Below are positions 1-7,408 of a stretch of DNA of 11,142 nt, piece after piece. The translations under genes were made by a program, and so were the position numbers. The notes beneath the pieces were generated by a model. That model saw only the letters and a program-made list of their open reading frames with translations. It did no database searches and was not told the DNA's origin. The stretch's first letter is position 1, and every line of letters begins with the position of its first letter. The DNA comes from an uncultured beta proteobacterium. Its GTDB lineage: Bacteria; Pseudomonadota; Gammaproteobacteria; Burkholderiales; Burkholderiaceae_C. The stretch covers positions 1-11,142 of the forward strand of contig CAJASG010000510.1 in NCBI GenBank assembly GCA_903944555.1, read 5' to 3'.

Positions 1-3
1 TCC

Positions 4-1467
4 TTAGCGAGGAACAATAAATACCGATTTTTCAGACACCTGAGTCGCATCTTGGGCAACGATGTCGAAATGAATAGTATGCGAACCTGTGGGTGCGGCT
101 TCAAAAGGCGCTTGAACCCGCACCGCAACCCAGCGGGCTTGGGTCGACTCTACAGTGACATCATCTTCTGAAGCCACCGTCAGGCCCGTCAAGCCTTTGA
201 CGGAAATGTGAAAATGCTGGGTGGATTCCGTGGCATTCATTATCTGCAGGCGGTAGACATTTTCGATACGACCGCCCGACGCAATACGCGCAAGAGATCC
301 TCGATCGCGAACCACGTCGACTTTAAATGGCGTGCGCAAAGCCAGACTGACCGTCATTGCAACCACAATCACACCCAAAATAGCCGCATAAACAAGTACA
401 CGAGGTCGCAACACATGGCGAAGGGTTTGGCCGCGCGTCCAATGCTGGTTGACTGCGTTTTCTGTAGAGTATTTGACCAGCCCCCTCGCATAGCCGAGCT
501 TGTCCATCACGGTGTCACACACGTCAGCACAAGCACCACAGCCAATGCACTCGTACTGCAATCCCTTGCGGATATCAATACCGGTCGGACATACTTGCAC
601 ACACAGACTGCAATCCACACACGCCCCCAAATTCAGGGCTTTCGGGTCAGCTTTCTTAGACCGCGCACCCCGCGGTTCTCCACGCTCGGCATCGTACGTA
701 ACGATGAGTGTGTCTTTGTCAAACATTGCACTCTGGAACCGTGCGTAGGGGCACATATGTTTGCACACCTGCTCACGCATGAAGCCCGCATTACCGTAGG
801 TGGCGAAACCATAAAACAGAACCCAGAAAATCTCCCACGACCCCATGCTGAACGGCACAAACTCGCGTCCTAGCTCATGGATGGGGGTGAAGTAGCCCAC
901 AAAAGTGAAGCCCGTCCACAAAGCAACCGCCAGCCACAAGAAATGCTTGGTAGCCTTGCGCCCGATCTTGTCAGTGTTCCATGGTCCTGCATCGCGCCGC
1001 ATGCGGGCGGAGCGATCACCTTCGGTCCATTTTTCCAACCAGAGGAACATCTCGGTATAGACCGTTTGCGGACAGGCATAACCGCACCACAAGCGCCCTG
1101 CCACAGCAGTGAACAGAAACAGGGACAACGCAGAAATCACCAAAATACCCGTGAGGTAGATGAAATCCTGCGGATATAAAACCAGATTGAAAATGTAAAA
1201 GCGCCGCGACTCCAGGTCAAACAGCACCGCTTGCCTTTGGCCCCATTGCAGCCAGGGCACGCCGTAAAACACCAACTGGGTCAAAAAAACAAGACCCCAC
1301 CGCCAGCGGGTAAACAGGCCGGACACGCTGCGGGGGTAAATCTTCTTGTGTGCCTCGTACAACGAGACCATTTCGACGTCTGCATCAGCCGGGGGCGCTA
1401 TTGGCCCCTTGTCTGACGACTCAAAAATAGGAATCACCTTGCGTGGTCGTGTATCCGGATGATCCAA
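4..1467 (-). CDS. ccoG: CcoG (FixG/RdxA family) membrane polyferredoxin, cupric reductase of cbb3 oxidase assembly
   Basis: Inner-membrane iron-sulfur protein. The family is known to reduce Cu(II) to Cu(I) for the copper centre of cbb3 oxidase. With the start at 1467 the product is 487 residues, normal for the family. Visible: membrane segments near residues 57-75, 102-124, 176-193, 211-226 and 356-376; cysteine pairs CGYAC (128, 132) and CKHMC (235, 239); two ferredoxin clusters, C283/C286/C289/C293P and C307/C310/C313/C317; and a C-terminal immunoglobulin-like FixG domain from about 385. There is no ATG at the 5' end. I chose the TTG at 1467 because AGAAAG lies 9 bases upstream and it puts the conserved RKVIPIFE stretch near the N-terminus, 26 bases after the ccoP stop. 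The frame stays open to another TTG at 1527 inside ccoP, which lacks a ribosome site. Last gene of the cco operon seen here. Function certain at family level; the start is less certain. Confidence 0.95.
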   Translation of the reverse strand: MDHPDTRPRKVIPIFESSDKGPIAPPADADVEMVSLYEAHKKIYPRSVSGLFTRWRWGLVFLTQLVFYGVPWLQWGQRQAVLFDLESRRFYIFNLVLYPQDFIYLTGILVISALSLFLFTAVAGRLWCGYACPQTVYTEMFLWLEKWTEGDRSARMRRDAGPWNTDKIGRKATKHFLWLAVALWTGFTFVGYFTPIHELGREFVPFSMGSWEIFWVLFYGFATYGNAGFMREQVCKHMCPYARFQSAMFDKDTLIVTYDAERGEPRGARSKKADPKALNLGACVDCSLCVQVCPTGIDIRKGLQYECIGCGACADVCDTVMDKLGYARGLVKYSTENAVNQHWTRGQTLRHVLRPRVLVYAAILGVIVVAMTVSLALRTPFKVDVVRDRGSLARIASGGRIENVYRLQIMNATESTQHFHISVKGLTGLTVASEDDVTVESTQARWVAVRVQAPFEAAPTGSHTIHFDIVAQDATQVSEKSVFIVPR

Positions 1468-1493
1468 AAGACAGAGCTTTCTGAGATTTCTAC

Positions 1494-2405
1494 TTACTTG
1501 GCTACAGCGTTGTTCGAGAGACCCCAAACATAGGATGCCAGCACATGGATTTGCGCTTCCGTCAGTTTGTCAGCTTGCGCTGGCATCTGATTGATCTTGC
1601 CACTATTCACCATGGCAAGGATGGCGTTTTCACCAAACCCATGCAGCCAAATATCGTCGGTCAGGTTGGGGGCGCCCAAAGCTTGGTTGCCTTTGCCGTC
1701 ATTGCCGTGGCATGCAGCACAAGCAGCAAACTTGGACTTGCCCAGTTCAGCACGAACTGAATCGTGTGGTGCTTTGGACAAGCTCAACACATAGTTGGCC
1801 ACGTTTTTGACATCATCCGCAGTCCCGACAGCAGCAGCCATGGGAGGCATGTTACCCATGCGACCCAAAGTCAGCGTCTCTTTGATCTTCTCAGGTGTTC
1901 CACCGTGTAACCAATCAGCATCGGTCAGGTTGGGAAATCCTTTTCCACCGTGCGCGTCGGAGCCATGGCACTGCGAGCAGTTGTTCATGAACAGTCGCTC
2001 ACCGATGGCTTTGGCCTGAGGGTCGCGAGACACATCTTCCACCTTCATAGCTGAAAACTTAGCATACAAGGGGGCTACCGCAGCATCACCCTTCGCTACT
2101 TCGTCTTTGTGCTGGCCAGAAGAAGTCCATCCCAACTTGCCACCATAGGTACCCAACCCTGGGTACAGGGCCAAATACACAAAGCCAAACACGATGGTGA
2201 TAACGAACAACCACACCCACCAGCGAGGCAACGGGTTGTTCATCTCACGCAAATCGCCATCCCACACGTGACCGGTGGTGTTGTCGCTCGCAGTCATGGC
2301 CTTCGCTTTACCACTAAACCACAACAAAAGTGCGCAAGCCAAAATGCTCACCACGGTGATAGCACTGACGTATATAGACCAAAAATTACTTGTAAAGTCG
2401 CTCAT
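1494..2405 (-). CDS. ccoP: cbb3-type cytochrome c oxidase diheme subunit III (CcoP)
   Basis: Membrane-anchored diheme cytochrome c that feeds electrons into the oxidase from the periplasmic side. The 303 residues match the family length. The N-terminus has two membrane helices (about residues 8-30 and 62-81), the second followed by the YPGLGTY stretch typical of CcoP. Two cytochrome c domains follow: heme motif CSQCH at 143-147 with a probable axial Met in MGNMPPM (186 or 189), and CAACH at 229-233 with Met 274 in the NQMPAQ loop. Both domains carry the usual PNLTD and WLHG segments. AAGGAA lies 5 bases before the ATG. The gene starts 21 bases after ccoQ and is followed by ccoG. No sign of damage; all ligands expected for two c hemes are present. 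Confidence 0.98.
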   Translation of the reverse strand: MSDFTSNFWSIYVSAITVVSILACALLLWFSGKAKAMTASDNTTGHVWDGDLREMNNPLPRWWVWLFVITIVFGFVYLALYPGLGTYGGKLGWTSSGQHKDEVAKGDAAVAPLYAKFSAMKVEDVSRDPQAKAIGERLFMNNCSQCHGSDAHGGKGFPNLTDADWLHGGTPEKIKETLTLGRMGNMPPMAAAVGTADDVKNVANYVLSLSKAPHDSVRAELGKSKFAACAACHGNDGKGNQALGAPNLTDDIWLHGFGENAILAMVNSGKINQMPAQADKLTEAQIHVLASYVWGLSNNAVAK

Positions 2406-2426
2406 ATCGATTCCTTATTCGGTGGG

Positions 2427-2564
2427 TCAGTCCTGCTCAAACGGCAGATTGGCAGCTTCCGAGAAGTCTGCAGAACGCCGCTGGGACCACGCCCACCACA
2501 CGATGCCAATGAAGGTCACGAAGCTGGCCAAAGTGACCACACCCCGAAGTGCGTTGATGTCCAT
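2427..2564 (-). CDS. ccoQ: cbb3-type oxidase small subunit CcoQ
   Basis: A 45-residue protein starting MDINALRGVVT. It has one hydrophobic helix (about residues 8-26, ending IVWWAW), then a basic QRR turn and an acidic tail ending in FEQD. This is the standard CcoQ/FixQ layout (single-span, N-terminus out, short charged tail). CcoQ stabilises the CcoN-CcoO core and its contact with CcoP. It sits exactly where expected, 18 bases after ccoO and 21 bases before ccoP. A strong ribosome site, AAGGAG at 2571-2576, lies 6 bases before the ATG. Short length makes it easy to overlook, but position and sequence agree. Confidence 0.95.
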   Translation of the reverse strand: MDINALRGVVTLASFVTFIGIVWWAWSQRRSADFSEAANLPFEQD

Positions 2565-2582
2565 GTGGGGCTCCTTAGGGTG

Positions 2583-3209
2583 TTACTTGAGCGCCAGGCC
2601 CAGCACTTGCAGATAAGCAATCACAGCATCCAGCTCTGTCTTGCCTTTGACATCTTCCACTGACGCAGCAATTTGCGCGTCGGTGTAAGGAACTCCCACG
2701 GTACGCAATCCCTTCATGTGCGCAGGCATCACTGCCGCATCCACCAATGTCTTTTCAAGCCATGGGTAAGCAGGCATGTTGGACTCGGGCACCACATCGC
2801 GTGGATTGATCAAGTGGGTACGATGCCATTCATCGCTGTACTTGGCACCTACACGGGCCAAATCTGGACCCGTACGTTTGCTACCCCACTGGAACGGGTG
2901 GTCATATACCGACTCACCAGCCACCGAGTAGTGACCATAACGCAGTGTTTCAGCCCGAAAAGGACGAATCATCTGCGAATGGCAGTTGTAGCAACCTTCG
3001 CGGGTGTAAACGTCACGTCCGGCCAACTGCAGTGCGGTGTAAGGCTGAACGCCTTTGAGTGGCTCAGTCGTGGACTTTTGGAAGAACAGTGGAACAATTT
3101 CCACCAAGCCACCAAACAACAGCACTACCAAGATGAGAACAATCATCAAGAAGTTGTTGGTCTCGATTTTTTCGTGGGACAAGCCCGATGTTGAATTGTT
3201 ATTTGACAT
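2583..3209 (-). CDS. ccoO: cbb3-type cytochrome c oxidase monoheme subunit II (CcoO)
   Basis: Membrane-bound monoheme cytochrome c that passes electrons from CcoP to the CcoN active subunit. The 208-residue product has one N-terminal membrane anchor (about residues 20-43), the c-heme site CYNCH at 73-77 followed by SQMIRPF, and a likely axial Met 145 in the ESNMPAYPW motif, all family hallmarks. The segment [11 protein letters not shown] (90-100) is also typical of CcoO. The ATG at 3209 is 13 bases downstream of ccoN, and the ribosome site AGAAGGA overlaps the ccoN stop codon, so translation of the two genes is probably coupled. Intact. Confidence 0.98.
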   Translation of the reverse strand: MSNNNSTSGLSHEKIETNNFLMIVLILVVLLFGGLVEIVPLFFQKSTTEPLKGVQPYTALQLAGRDVYTREGCYNCHSQMIRPFRAETLRYGHYSVAGESVYDHPFQWGSKRTGPDLARVGAKYSDEWHRTHLINPRDVVPESNMPAYPWLEKTLVDAAVMPAHMKGLRTVGVPYTDAQIAASVEDVKGKTELDAVIAYLQVLGLALK

Positions 3210-3222
3210 GATCTAGTCCTTC

Positions 3223-4659
3223 TCAAGCGTGTGCCGCTGCGGCAGGGATATTGACGCTCACAGCACGACCTGCAGTTGCAGTCTTCAGCGTATTCCACAG
3301 CATGATCAGCATACCTGTCAGGTACAACAATCCTCCCAACAAACGCAACACATAGAACGGGAAGGTAGCCTTGACGGACTCCACAAAGGTGTATGTCAAA
3401 GTGCCGTCCGCATTAATGGCACGCCACATCAGCCCCTGCATCACCCCGGCAATCCACATCGCAGCGATATAAATCACGATACCGATGGTGGCTGTCCAGA
3501 AGTGAACTTCAATCGCCTTCACGCTGTACATCTGTTTCTGACCGAACAATTTAGGAATCAGGTAATACATGGAACCCATGGTCACCAGCCCCACCCAACC
3601 CAAGGCACCAGAGTGAACGTGGCCCACGGTCCAGTCGGTGTAATGGCTCAAAGCGTTGACCGTCTTGATGGACATCATCGGACCTTCGAAGGTCGACATA
3701 CCGTAGAAAGACAAGGAAACAATCAGGAAACGCAGGATTGGATCATCACGCAGTTTGTGCCATGCACCGGACAGCGTCATGATGCCGTTGATCATTCCGC
3801 CCCAACTGGGAGCCAACAAAATCAAGGAGAACACCATGCCGACGGACTGAGTCCAATCAGGCAACGCGGTGTAGTGCAGGTGGTGAGGACCCGCCCACAT
3901 GTAAGTGAAAATCAAAGCCCAAAAGTGCACAATCGACAAACGGTAGCTATAGACCGGACGACCCGCTTGCTTGGGGATGAAGTAATACATCATGCCCAAG
4001 AAGCCAGCTGTCAGGAAGAAGCCCACTGCATTGTGTCCATACCACCACTGCACCATGGCATCCTGCACACCCGCATAAGCGGAGTAGGATTTCATGAAAC
4101 CGACAGGAATTGCCGCACTGTTGACCAAATGCAGAATCGCCACAGCCAAAATAAATGCGCCAAAAAACCAGTTGGCAACGTAAATGTGCTTGACCTTACG
4201 GGTACCTACTGTTCCAAAGAACACAATGGCAAATGACACCCAGACCAAGGTGATCAAAATATCAATTGGCCACTCCAGTTCGGCGTACTCTTTGCCTTGG
4301 GTGAAACCCAAAGGCAGGGAGACTGCAGCAGCCAAAATGACCAACTGCCAACCCCAAAAGGTGAACGACGCCAGCTTGTCGCTGAATATGCGTACGTGGC
4401 AGGTACGCTGAACTACGTAATACGCCGAAGCAAACAGACCGCAACCACCAAACGCAAAAATAACCGCATTGGTGTGCAAAGGTCGTAATCGACCATAACT
4501 CAACCATGGAATACCCAGGTTAAGTTCGGGCCAAGTCAACTGGGCGGCGATGATCACGCCAACCAGCATACCGACCACGCCCCAAACCACCGTCATGATG
4601 GCGAACTGACGCACAACAGTATCGTTGTACACCGTCGCCTGTTGATTTGAAAATGCCAT
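3223..4659 (-). CDS. ccoN: cbb3-type cytochrome c oxidase catalytic subunit I (CcoN)
   Basis: Catalytic heme-copper subunit that reduces O2 to water and pumps protons; many membrane helices. The product is 478 residues from the ATG at 4659, chosen because AGAAGGG lies 5 bases upstream; the frame continues upstream to 4734 but without a ribosome site. Residues expected for the centres are present: low-spin heme b ligands H62 (in LHTN) and H349 (in HVHSG), heme b3 ligand H347, CuB ligands H209 (in YGHN), H259 and H260 (in GPHH). Y253 (in FTYMW) corresponds to the tyrosine cross-linked to a CuB histidine in C-type oxidases. Numbering is nearly the same as in Pseudomonas stutzeri CcoN from memory. 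First structural gene; preceded by a 97-base gap with an FNR-like site. Confidence 0.98.
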   Translation of the reverse strand: MAFSNQQATVYNDTVVRQFAIMTVVWGVVGMLVGVIIAAQLTWPELNLGIPWLSYGRLRPLHTNAVIFAFGGCGLFASAYYVVQRTCHVRIFSDKLASFTFWGWQLVILAAAVSLPLGFTQGKEYAELEWPIDILITLVWVSFAIVFFGTVGTRKVKHIYVANWFFGAFILAVAILHLVNSAAIPVGFMKSYSAYAGVQDAMVQWWYGHNAVGFFLTAGFLGMMYYFIPKQAGRPVYSYRLSIVHFWALIFTYMWAGPHHLHYTALPDWTQSVGMVFSLILLAPSWGGMINGIMTLSGAWHKLRDDPILRFLIVSLSFYGMSTFEGPMMSIKTVNALSHYTDWTVGHVHSGALGWVGLVTMGSMYYLIPKLFGQKQMYSVKAIEVHFWTATIGIVIYIAAMWIAGVMQGLMWRAINADGTLTYTFVESVKATFPFYVLRLLGGLLYLTGMLIMLWNTLKTATAGRAVSVNIPAAAAHA

Positions 4660-4688
4660 ATTTACCCTTCTCAAGTTATCTAATGTCA

Positions 4689-4694
4689 ATTTTC
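4689..4694 (-). promoter_or_regulatory. possible -10 element of a ccoN promoter
   Basis: On the minus strand the hexamer reads GAAAAT, four of six matches to TATAAT. It sits where a class II FNR promoter would need it: the centre of the palindrome at 4717-4730 is about 29.5 bases upstream, giving a start of transcription near 4682 and a 5' leader of about 22 bases with the ccoN ribosome site. Inferred from spacing only. Confidence 0.35.
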
Positions 4695-4716
4695 TGCGGT
4701 CTATGGACCAACAGGG

Positions 4717-4730
4717 TTGACACAGGTCAA
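4717..4730. promoter_or_regulatory. FNR/ANR/FixK-like binding site upstream of ccoN
   Basis: Reads TTGACACAGGTCAA on the plus strand: a perfect palindrome of arms TTGAC and GTCAA with a 4-base spacer. The FNR consensus is TTGAT-N4-ATCAA, and FixK/FNR-family sites accept C/G at the inner position. Its centre is 64 bases upstream of the ccoN ATG, in the only sizeable gap inside the cco cluster. It probably gives ccoNOQP(G) an oxygen-controlled promoter of its own in addition to the one before ccoI. The regulator is not in the window. Confidence 0.6.
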
Positions 4731-4742
4731 ACACCCGTCAAA

Positions 4743-4764
4743 ATTCTTAAGGCCGATTAAGAAT
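4743..4764 (-). terminator. A/T-rich hairpin at the ccoS stop, possible weak terminator or processing site
   Basis: Perfect inverted repeat with 8-base arms, ATTCTTAA and TTAAGAAT, around a 6-base loop. On the minus strand it covers the ccoS stop codon and is followed by a short run of T. The stem has only one G-C pair on each arm, so it is weaker than a classical intrinsic terminator. It lies between ccoIS and the FNR-like site before ccoN, where a partial stop or RNA cut would separate assembly genes from structural genes. It could also be incidental. Confidence 0.3.
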
Positions 4765-4894
4765 CGCGCAAAATTCGCTCACCCTCGGCCTCGATATCTT
4801 CAAATTGACCCCTATCTACCGCCCACCATAGCCCGCCAAGAATAAAGAATACCAGCACAACTGATAGGGGAATTAGCAAGTAGAGAATTTCCAT
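4757..4894 (-). CDS. ccoS: cbb3-type cytochrome oxidase assembly protein CcoS
   Basis: A 45-residue protein starting MEILYLLIPLSV, with one membrane helix (about residues 3-25) ending in the GLWWAVDRGQF stretch that marks the CcoS/FixS family, then an acidic tail (EDIEAEGERIL). CcoS is needed for correct insertion of heme and copper into CcoN. Its ATG overlaps the ccoI stop codon by one base (TGATG), and its ribosome site GAGGA lies within the ccoI coding end, 6 bases before the start. Translation is therefore probably coupled to ccoI. It is 97 bases before ccoN. Confidence 0.95.
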   Translation of the reverse strand: MEILYLLIPLSVVLVFFILGGLWWAVDRGQFEDIEAEGERILRDS

Positions 4895-7302
4895 CAATTT
4901 TCCTCAAAAAATGTCGTTTTTCTGGCCAAACGCAAGGAGTTAAGCACAACAAGCAATGAGCTTGTGGCCATACCCAGGCCAGCAGCCCACGCAGGTAACA
5001 GACCGATGACAGCTAACGGCACACACGCCGCGTTGTAAAGCAGGGCCCACCAAAGATTTTGTCGAACGATCGCCTGCGTTTTACGCGCTAGGCGCAGTGC
5101 GTGGACCACACTCGCCAATTGATCACCCAACACCACGAAATCGGCTTTCGCCTGCGCCAACGGCACTGCCTGCCCAAATGCAAACGCCACATGGGCACCC
5201 GCCAACACCGGGCCGTCGTTAAGCCCATCGCCTACCATGGCAACGGTGCGGCCCTGCTTTTGCAGGCCGTGCAAATAATCCAGTTTATCGCTTGGGGAGC
5301 ATGCGCCCCTGGCGCTCGAAATACCAACCTGAGCAGCAACACGGGCCACCGATCCCGGGCCATCCCCGGACAGCATATGCACCGCAATGCCGTCACGACC
5401 CAGCGCAGCAACCACCGCCTTTGCCTGCGAACGCAAATCCTCTTTCAGTTCAAATGTGGCAAGCCAACCCCGTGCATCACTCAAGAAGACACGCAAACCC
5501 TGAGCGTTCTGTGGCGGCACCTCACAAAAGCTGGCAGACCCAAGCCGCAACCAAGTCGGCGGCTCAAGGTCTGTGCCGGACATCGTGGCACGGGCCCAGC
5601 CCGAAACACCCTGCCCAGCCACCTCCGTCGCAGCCTCGCACACCCAAAGGCTTTGCAATGTGGCGTGCCCCATGGAATTCGAATTATCGACATCGGTCGT
5701 TTGTGCCTGGGCCACAGCCACCAGTGCACGGGATACGGGATGCAACGAATACCGGGCCAACGCAGCAGCCATCGCCAACACCTGGGTCGGTGTCGATCCT
5801 GCACGCACATCCACGGTGCCCAATGCAAAACTGTCGCGCGTCAAGGTGCCGGTTTTGTCAAACACAACGGTATCAACCGCCGCAAGTACCTCCAAAGACT
5901 GCAAGCGACGCACAAGGATGCCGCCGCGCGCCAAAGAGCCTGCCGCTGCCAACATCGCTGCAGGCGTTGCCAAGGAGAGCGCACAAGGGCAAGTCACCAC
6001 CAGCACCGCTACTGCAACCATCAAGGCGTGGCCAGGGTCTCGGCCCCACCACCAGGCACAGGCACCGGCAGCAGCGACCAAAACCGCCAATAAAAAGGGT
6101 TTCGCCAGCCGGTCAGCAAGCTGTGCGCTTTCAGGTTTTGTTGATGCGGCGCTTTCCATCAACGCCACAATTTGTGCGAATCGTGTCGCATCCCCGGTTC
6201 GCTCAACCCTGACCAGCACCGTTCCGCTGACGTTATGACTGCCAGCAACTACCGTGGATCCTGGGCCACGCGCCAGCGGCCGAGACTCTCCCGTGAGCAA
6301 TGCTTCGTCCACCATGGTGCTCCCCTGCTCCACCACGCCATCGGCCAAAAACGCCTCCCCGGCATTCACCCGGACCACGTCACCGACCATTACGCGACGC
6401 ACCGCTACGCGCTCGAACACACCATCGGCACCACGGCGATCGACGCTATCAGGCAAACGGTTCATCAAGGCTTCCAAGGCCCCAGCGGTGCGATCGCGCA
6501 AACGCAACTCCAGCCAACGCCCCGTCAGCAAGAAAAAGACAAACATGGTGAGGGAGTCGAAATACACCTCGCGGCCAAACAGGCCCTGGGGCTCGAAAGT
6601 ACCCACCGAACTCATGACAAAGGTAATTCCCATACCCAGCGCCACGGGCAGGTCCATGCTGATGCGGCCTTGCACCACATCGCGCAATGCATTTCTGAAG
6701 AATGGCCCACAAGAAAAGAGGATCACCGGCAAGGTCAGCACCCACGACGCCCAGCGCAACAGCTGCTCCATTTCCGGTGTGAGATCTCCGGGATGGGCAA
6801 TATAGGCCGGATAGGCATACATCATCACCTGCATCATGCACAGCCCGGCCACCAGCCAGCGCCATAGCGCCTGGCGTGTTTCCAGCTTGCGGCGCTCAGT
6901 GGCAAAACTGTCGTTGGCAGGTACCGCGCGGTAGCCGCAATTCTGCACCGCCTGCATCCAGTCAGAGGGGCGGCCATGCTCTTGCGACCACACCACCCGA
7001 GCCCGGTGGCTGGCGGCCCCCACCTGAACGCTGACCACGCCCGGGACCCGACCAATGGCATCCTCCAAGGTCAGTGAGCACGCAGCGCAATGCATGCCCT
7101 CAATCACCACATTGGATTCCCAAACCAAAGGATTCTGGGCTGACGCCCGGCTGAATGCCGACCACTCCAATGGGTCATCCAGCAACCGCAAGGCATCGAC
7201 AGAGTGCGGACTCAGATGGGACTCGGGTGTCACGCTGGACACAACGTCGGACGGAGATTCAAAAGGTGACGCAGCGGGCAAAGCAAGACTGGAGGAGGAC
7301 AT
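4894..7302 (-). CDS. ccoI: CcoI (FixI) copper-translocating P1B-type ATPase for cbb3 oxidase assembly
   Basis: Inner-membrane ATPase that exports Cu(I) for the CuB centre of CcoN. In its 802 residues: a long Ser/Pro-rich N-terminus without cysteines (1-65); a heavy-metal domain with GMHCAAC (C72, C75); membrane helices, including the CPC copper site at 438-440; TGES at 337-340 (actuator); DKTGT with phosphorylated D482; HP at 521-522; GDGLND at 691-696; and a C-terminal YN (756-757) and M-A-T-S-S (778-782) copper-site pattern. The cysteine-rich zinc-finger-like domain found at the N-terminus of many FixI/CcoI proteins is not present. The ATG at 7302 has no clear Shine-Dalgarno sequence before it. 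First gene of the minus-strand operon, divergent from the stress protein gene across a perfect FNR-type site. CopA-type export ATPases are similar, but the neighbours settle the assignment. Confidence 0.96.
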   Translation of the reverse strand: MSSSSLALPAASPFESPSDVVSSVTPESHLSPHSVDALRLLDDPLEWSAFSRASAQNPLVWESNVVIEGMHCAACSLTLEDAIGRVPGVVSVQVGAASHRARVVWSQEHGRPSDWMQAVQNCGYRAVPANDSFATERRKLETRQALWRWLVAGLCMMQVMMYAYPAYIAHPGDLTPEMEQLLRWASWVLTLPVILFSCGPFFRNALRDVVQGRISMDLPVALGMGITFVMSSVGTFEPQGLFGREVYFDSLTMFVFFLLTGRWLELRLRDRTAGALEALMNRLPDSVDRRGADGVFERVAVRRVMVGDVVRVNAGEAFLADGVVEQGSTMVDEALLTGESRPLARGPGSTVVAGSHNVSGTVLVRVERTGDATRFAQIVALMESAASTKPESAQLADRLAKPFLLAVLVAAAGACAWWWGRDPGHALMVAVAVLVVTCPCALSLATPAAMLAAAGSLARGGILVRRLQSLEVLAAVDTVVFDKTGTLTRDSFALGTVDVRAGSTPTQVLAMAAALARYSLHPVSRALVAVAQAQTTDVDNSNSMGHATLQSLWVCEAATEVAGQGVSGWARATMSGTDLEPPTWLRLGSASFCEVPPQNAQGLRVFLSDARGWLATFELKEDLRSQAKAVVAALGRDGIAVHMLSGDGPGSVARVAAQVGISSARGACSPSDKLDYLHGLQKQGRTVAMVGDGLNDGPVLAGAHVAFAFGQAVPLAQAKADFVVLGDQLASVVHALRLARKTQAIVRQNLWWALLYNAACVPLAVIGLLPAWAAGLGMATSSLLVVLNSLRLARKTTFFEEN

Positions 7303-7310
7303 GAATGGAA

Positions 7311-7316
7311 AGTGTG
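7311..7316 (-). promoter_or_regulatory. possible -10 element of a ccoI promoter
   Basis: Minus-strand hexamer CACACT (three of six to TATAAT, with the important A2 and T6). It lies 29.5 bases from the centre of the FNR-type site at 7339-7352, the class II spacing. Transcription would begin near 7304, about two bases before the ccoI ATG, so the mRNA would be nearly leaderless. Spacing is the main support. Confidence 0.3.
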
Positions 7317-7338
7317 CAGCGAAATGCCCGATAAATAC

Positions 7339-7352
7339 TTGATCTAAATCAA
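7339..7352. promoter_or_regulatory. perfect FNR/ANR-type binding site shared by ccoI and the usp gene
   Basis: Reads TTGATCTAAATCAA, an exact match to the FNR/ANR consensus TTGAT-N4-ATCAA. It is the most prominent element of the 106-base divergent gap (7303-7408). Its centre is 43 bases from the ccoI ATG and 63 bases from the usp ATG. On both sides a -10-like hexamer sits at about the distance expected when the dimer is centred at -41.5. This predicts induction of both directions when oxygen is scarce. Confidence 0.85.
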
Positions 7353-7373
7353 GACACTACTCCGCCTGGAGAG

Positions 7374-7379
7374 TAACCT
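7374..7379 (+). promoter_or_regulatory. possible -10 element of the usp promoter
   Basis: TAACCT, three of six matches to TATAAT including T1, A2 and T6. Placed so that transcription would start near 7386 with the FNR-type site centred about 41 bases upstream. A weak -10 is common in activator-dependent promoters. Leader of about 23 bases with the ribosome site. Confidence 0.35.
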
Positions 7380-7408
7380 GAAGTTTTACAACTTACAAGG
7401 AGCGGTCT

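Noticed and set aside
3229..4236. Long plus-strand open frame (335 codons) opposite ccoN
   Set aside because: It is rich in His, Gln, Thr and Arg with no recognisable domain, no ribosome site, and lies wholly opposite a highly conserved membrane protein gene; a frame shadow.
4660..4734. Upstream extension of CcoN by 25 residues
   Set aside because: The extension runs through the FNR-like site and has no ribosome site, while the ATG at 4659 has AGAAGGG 5 bases before it and the usual CcoN N-terminus follows.
5101..6212. Overlapping plus-strand open frames of over 300 codons opposite ccoI
   Set aside because: Their composition is biased (Arg, His, Gln, Pro) as expected for the complement of a GC-rich coding strand; no motif seen. 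CcoI is intact on the other strand.
7381..7398. AAGTT-TTAC-AACTT inverted repeat and TTACAA direct repeat in the usp leader
   Set aside because: Five- and six-base matches in an A/T-rich leader are easily due to chance; they do not mask the ribosome site.
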